From: an uncultured Anaerotruncus sp.
GTDB taxonomy: Bacteria; Bacillota; Clostridia; Oscillospirales; Ruminococcaceae
NCBI GenBank assembly: GCA_910586875.1
Contig: CAJUJI010000023.1
Location: 1 to 24,596, forward strand
Direction: 5' to 3'
DNA length: 24,596 bases
Below, one piece after another: positions 22,476 through 24,596 of this stretch. The position numbers were made by a program, and so were the translations under genes. The first letter of the stretch is position 1. Each line of letters starts with the position of its first letter. The notes under the pieces are model-generated. The model saw only the letters and a list, made by a program, of their open reading frames with translations, was not told the DNA's origin and searched no databases.

Positions 22476-22704
22476 TTGTTGACAAGGTGGCGTTGTCGAG
22501 TATCGGCGTCTGGGTGGCCCGCCACGGGCGAAGCCTGGGTGGTTGTCGGCAGTTGGGAGCAAGGCGGGGTCAAAGGATGGTTCCGCTCCATGCAATCCCC
22601 CGCCGGAAGGCTGGCAAGCCCTGATAACTGGCCCCCGTGGGGATTGCGTCGCTTTGATGGCCTGCGGGCCATAGGCCGGAATTGCGTGATATGTTGCTTT
22701 AGCC
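22476..22704. other. Non-coding region with inverted repeats upstream of the recombinase
   Basis: No convincing gene on either strand. Contains GCAATCCCC (22592-22600) with GGGGATTGC (22639-22647), a perfect 9-bp long-range stem, and ATGGCC/GGCCAT (22657-22672), plus GTGG/CCAC near 22515. It could hold a recombinase binding or attachment site, or a structured RNA, but nothing diagnostic is seen. Confidence 0.4.
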
Positions 22705-22733
22705 TTGATGATGGGGCGGATATGTGCTAAAAT
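22705..22733 (+). promoter_or_regulatory. Promoter for the recombinase
   Basis: TTGATG (22705-22710), 17-bp spacer, TAAAAT (22728-22733) with TGC immediately upstream. The predicted start is about 36 nt before the ATG at 22776. Confidence 0.6.
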
Positions 22734-22775
22734 AGGCGAAAAATAAATCCGCATTTTTCCAGGAAGGAGGACAAA

Positions 22776-24396
22776 ATGGCAAAGAAATTTGTCCCAAACA
22801 ATAACGATTTTGCGATAGCTTACTACCGTTTTTCTTCTCACGCGCAGTCTGACGCTTCTATCCAGCAGCAGCGGGACGCTGCGCAAAAGTACGCCGCCGG
22901 TCACGGCCTGCAAATCATCAAGGAGTACAAGGACGAAGCCATCAGCGGCACCACCGACCAGCGGCCGGGGTTTCAGCTTATGCTTTCCGAGATATGCAAG
23001 ATAAAGCCCGGCGCCCTTATTATCTGGAAAACGGACAGGCTGGGGCGTGACCGCTACGATTTAGCTATTGCCAAAAAGTACATCCGAGACGCTGGCTGTG
23101 TTATCCACTATATTGCGGAACCAATCGCGGGAGACGCGCCAGAATCCGCGCTGATGGAGGGCGTTCTGGAATCCATGGCCGAATACTATTCCCGCCAATT
23201 GAGAACGAACATCAAGCGCGGACACCTCTATAACGCGCAGAATTGCCTTTACAACGGCCACAAGACCCTTGGCTATGCGGCGGAGCCCGCGCCGGAGTTC
23301 GGCAAGGACAGACAGCGGTATGTCATTGACCCGGTGACAGCCCCCTTTGTGCAGAAGATTTTTGAGGACTACGCCGCCGGGAAGCCCATGGTGGAGATTG
23401 CCGAGGAGTTAAACAGTTTGGGTGTGACCACAGTGCGCGGGAAGCCCTTCACTGTCAATTCCCTTGCACATATTCTGAACAATCGCGCCTATATCGGGGC
23501 ATACCGCTATGGCGATATTGTCACGCCTGACGGTATGCCCGCTATCGTTTCCCAGGAAGTATTTGAAGCCGCACAGAAGCGGCTGATACTGAACAAGCGG
23601 CAGGGCGGCCAGCGGGCGAACGGCCTGACCCCGGAGGAGGCCCCCGCGCTTCTGGCTGACAGGTAAACTCTGCTGCGGGAAGTGCGGAACGCCTATGCAG
23701 GGGTGTTCCGGTACGTCCAGCCACAAGGGAGCAAAGCACTATTATTACGCCTGCGGCGCGGCTAGGAAGAAAAAGTGCTCGCTAAAGTATGTGAAAAAGG
23801 ACAAAATCGAAGCTATTACCTGCTTCATGCTGTCGGAGTGCTTAAAGGATACGGAACTGCTAGCGTCTTTGGCCGTTGACGTGGCGGCATACTATCAGAA
23901 AGAGCATGAGGACAAGGGATACATTGAGGGGCTGAAAGCGGAGCGGGCAGAGACTGAAAAAGCCCTGAATAATCTTGTGCGGGCGATAGAACAGGGGATT
24001 TTCTCTGAGACGACACAGACGCGTCTTTTGGAGTTGTAGGGCCGGAAAAAGGCGCTGGCCGAAGCCATTGAAGCGGAAGAAATCAAGCGCGCCGTGACGA
24101 AGAATGAAATCAGTATCCAGCACTTTTTTGACGAGTACAAGAACGCCGACCTGAATGACCCGGCGGTGAGAGATTATCTGCTGGATTATTTCGTGGACAA
24201 GATTTTTGTCTATGATGACAGGGTTATTTTGACAGCGTGGTACGGGGACGATAAGAAAGAAATCACCTGGGGCGACATTGATTGTGTTGTCGTGAAAGAC
24301 CGGAAAAGGAAAAAAGGTTCGAGTGCTTCGGGCTCGGTTCCACCAGATGGACATTACACGAACACCTACTTTTTCAAAGGCGGGGTGTGGCTGTGA
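22776..24396 (+). pseudogene. Large serine recombinase, broken by frameshift and amber stop
   Basis: With both lesions repaired the product would be about 539 residues, a normal size for a TnpX-like large serine recombinase. The first frame (22776-23666) carries the resolvase domain: YYRFSSHAQSDASIQQQ with likely nucleophile Ser20, ISGTTDQRPGFQLML, WKTDRLGRDRYDLA, and the Recombinase domain (NSLGVTTVRGKPFTVNSLAH). One surplus G at 23654-23655 ends that frame at TAA 23664-23666; skipping it restores LLTGKLCCGKCGTPMQGCSG, the zinc ribbon. A TAG at 24037-24039 then interrupts the coiled coil, after which the same frame runs to 24396. The start has AAGGAGG 5 nt before the ATG. Inactive integrase is the simplest reading; sequencing error or recoding is possible. 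Confidence 0.85.
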
Positions 24397-24409
24397 TGTC
24401 AAAACAGAA

Positions 24410-24452
24410 CCAGAGGGTCAAGGTACGATGTGCCTTGACCCTCTGGCTTTTA
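24410..24452 (+). terminator. Strong intrinsic terminator after the recombinase
   Basis: A perfect 14-bp stem, CCAGAGGGTCAAGG (24410-24423) with CCTTGACCCTCTGG (24433-24446), has a 9-nt loop and is followed by CTTTTA. The GGTCAAGG arm shares sequence with the hairpin at 20721-20750. Confidence 0.8.
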
Positions 24453-24596
24453 TATACTTATGAGTAAATGGCAACATTTGAATGTTTATTTACTTCTTGA
24501 TAGATCGCTTAGTGTTTGCTAGATGGATATCGTTGAAAATAAATTTTGTCATGAAGGTTATAAACTTTTTATTTGGCCTTTTCTTTTGTATATATG
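24453..24596. other. AT-rich tail without a visible gene
   Basis: Clearly more AT-rich than the rest of the window. No ORF with a ribosome binding site, no tmRNA 3'-end duplicate and no RNA gene seen before the window ends. Confidence 0.4.

Noticed and set aside
20061..24596. Duplicate of the tmRNA 3' end as a distal attachment site
   Set aside because: I searched by eye for the T-arm/CCA sequence (TTCAATTCCCCTCATCTCCA) further right and found no second copy in the window.
1..24596. CRISPR array or tRNA genes
   Set aside because: No regularly spaced short direct repeats with unique spacers, and no cloverleaf apart from the tRNA-like ends of tmRNA.

Overview
The window looks like chromosome of a Gram-positive member of the class Clostridia, probably Oscillospiraceae/Ruminococcaceae, with moderately high GC. 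This rests on gene order (dgt-dnaG-rpoD; SRP RNA-dnaX-ybaB-recR; smpB-ssrA), strong AGGAGG-type ribosome binding sites, use of TTG and apparently CTG starts, and SigA-type promoters with 17-bp spacers. The genus is not determined.

Positions 1-11600 hold envelope and signalling genes. They are a DUF3829-like lipoprotein; a three-TM protein whose extracytoplasmic transglutaminase-like domain has Asp in place of the catalytic Cys; a GT2 glycosyltransferase with a TPR-like tail; a convergent RNase Z (minus strand) that shares a divergent promoter region with an hflK-hflC pair; a 1159-residue protein made almost entirely of about 31 Sel1 repeats; and a YigZ/IMPACT family protein.

Positions 11600-20200 are a housekeeping core: dGTPase, primase, primary sigma factor, a small zinc-ribbon protein, SRP RNA, DnaX, YbaB, RecR, GtrA, SmpB and tmRNA. 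These genes cover replication initiation, transcription, replisome loading, recombinational repair and ribosome rescue.

Positions 20072-24596, just downstream of tmRNA, are accessory. About 900 bp without a convincing gene carries more than a dozen perfect hairpins. It ends at a nested hairpin abutting a very strong ribosome binding site for a 14-codon ORF. A consensus promoter then drives a structured leader of about 210 nt ending in an intrinsic terminator, followed by a lipoprotein gene whose base composition changes along its length. Last is a serine recombinase broken by one frameshift and one amber stop, so the region looks like a decayed mobile element stranded next to ssrA. No CRISPR array, rRNA, tRNA or intact IS was found.

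The best candidates for something undescribed are the structured RNA leader, the hairpin-dense region with its micro-ORF, the Cys-to-Asp transglutaminase-like protein and the higher-order Sel1 array. All assignments come from reading the sequence; no database search or folding program was run.
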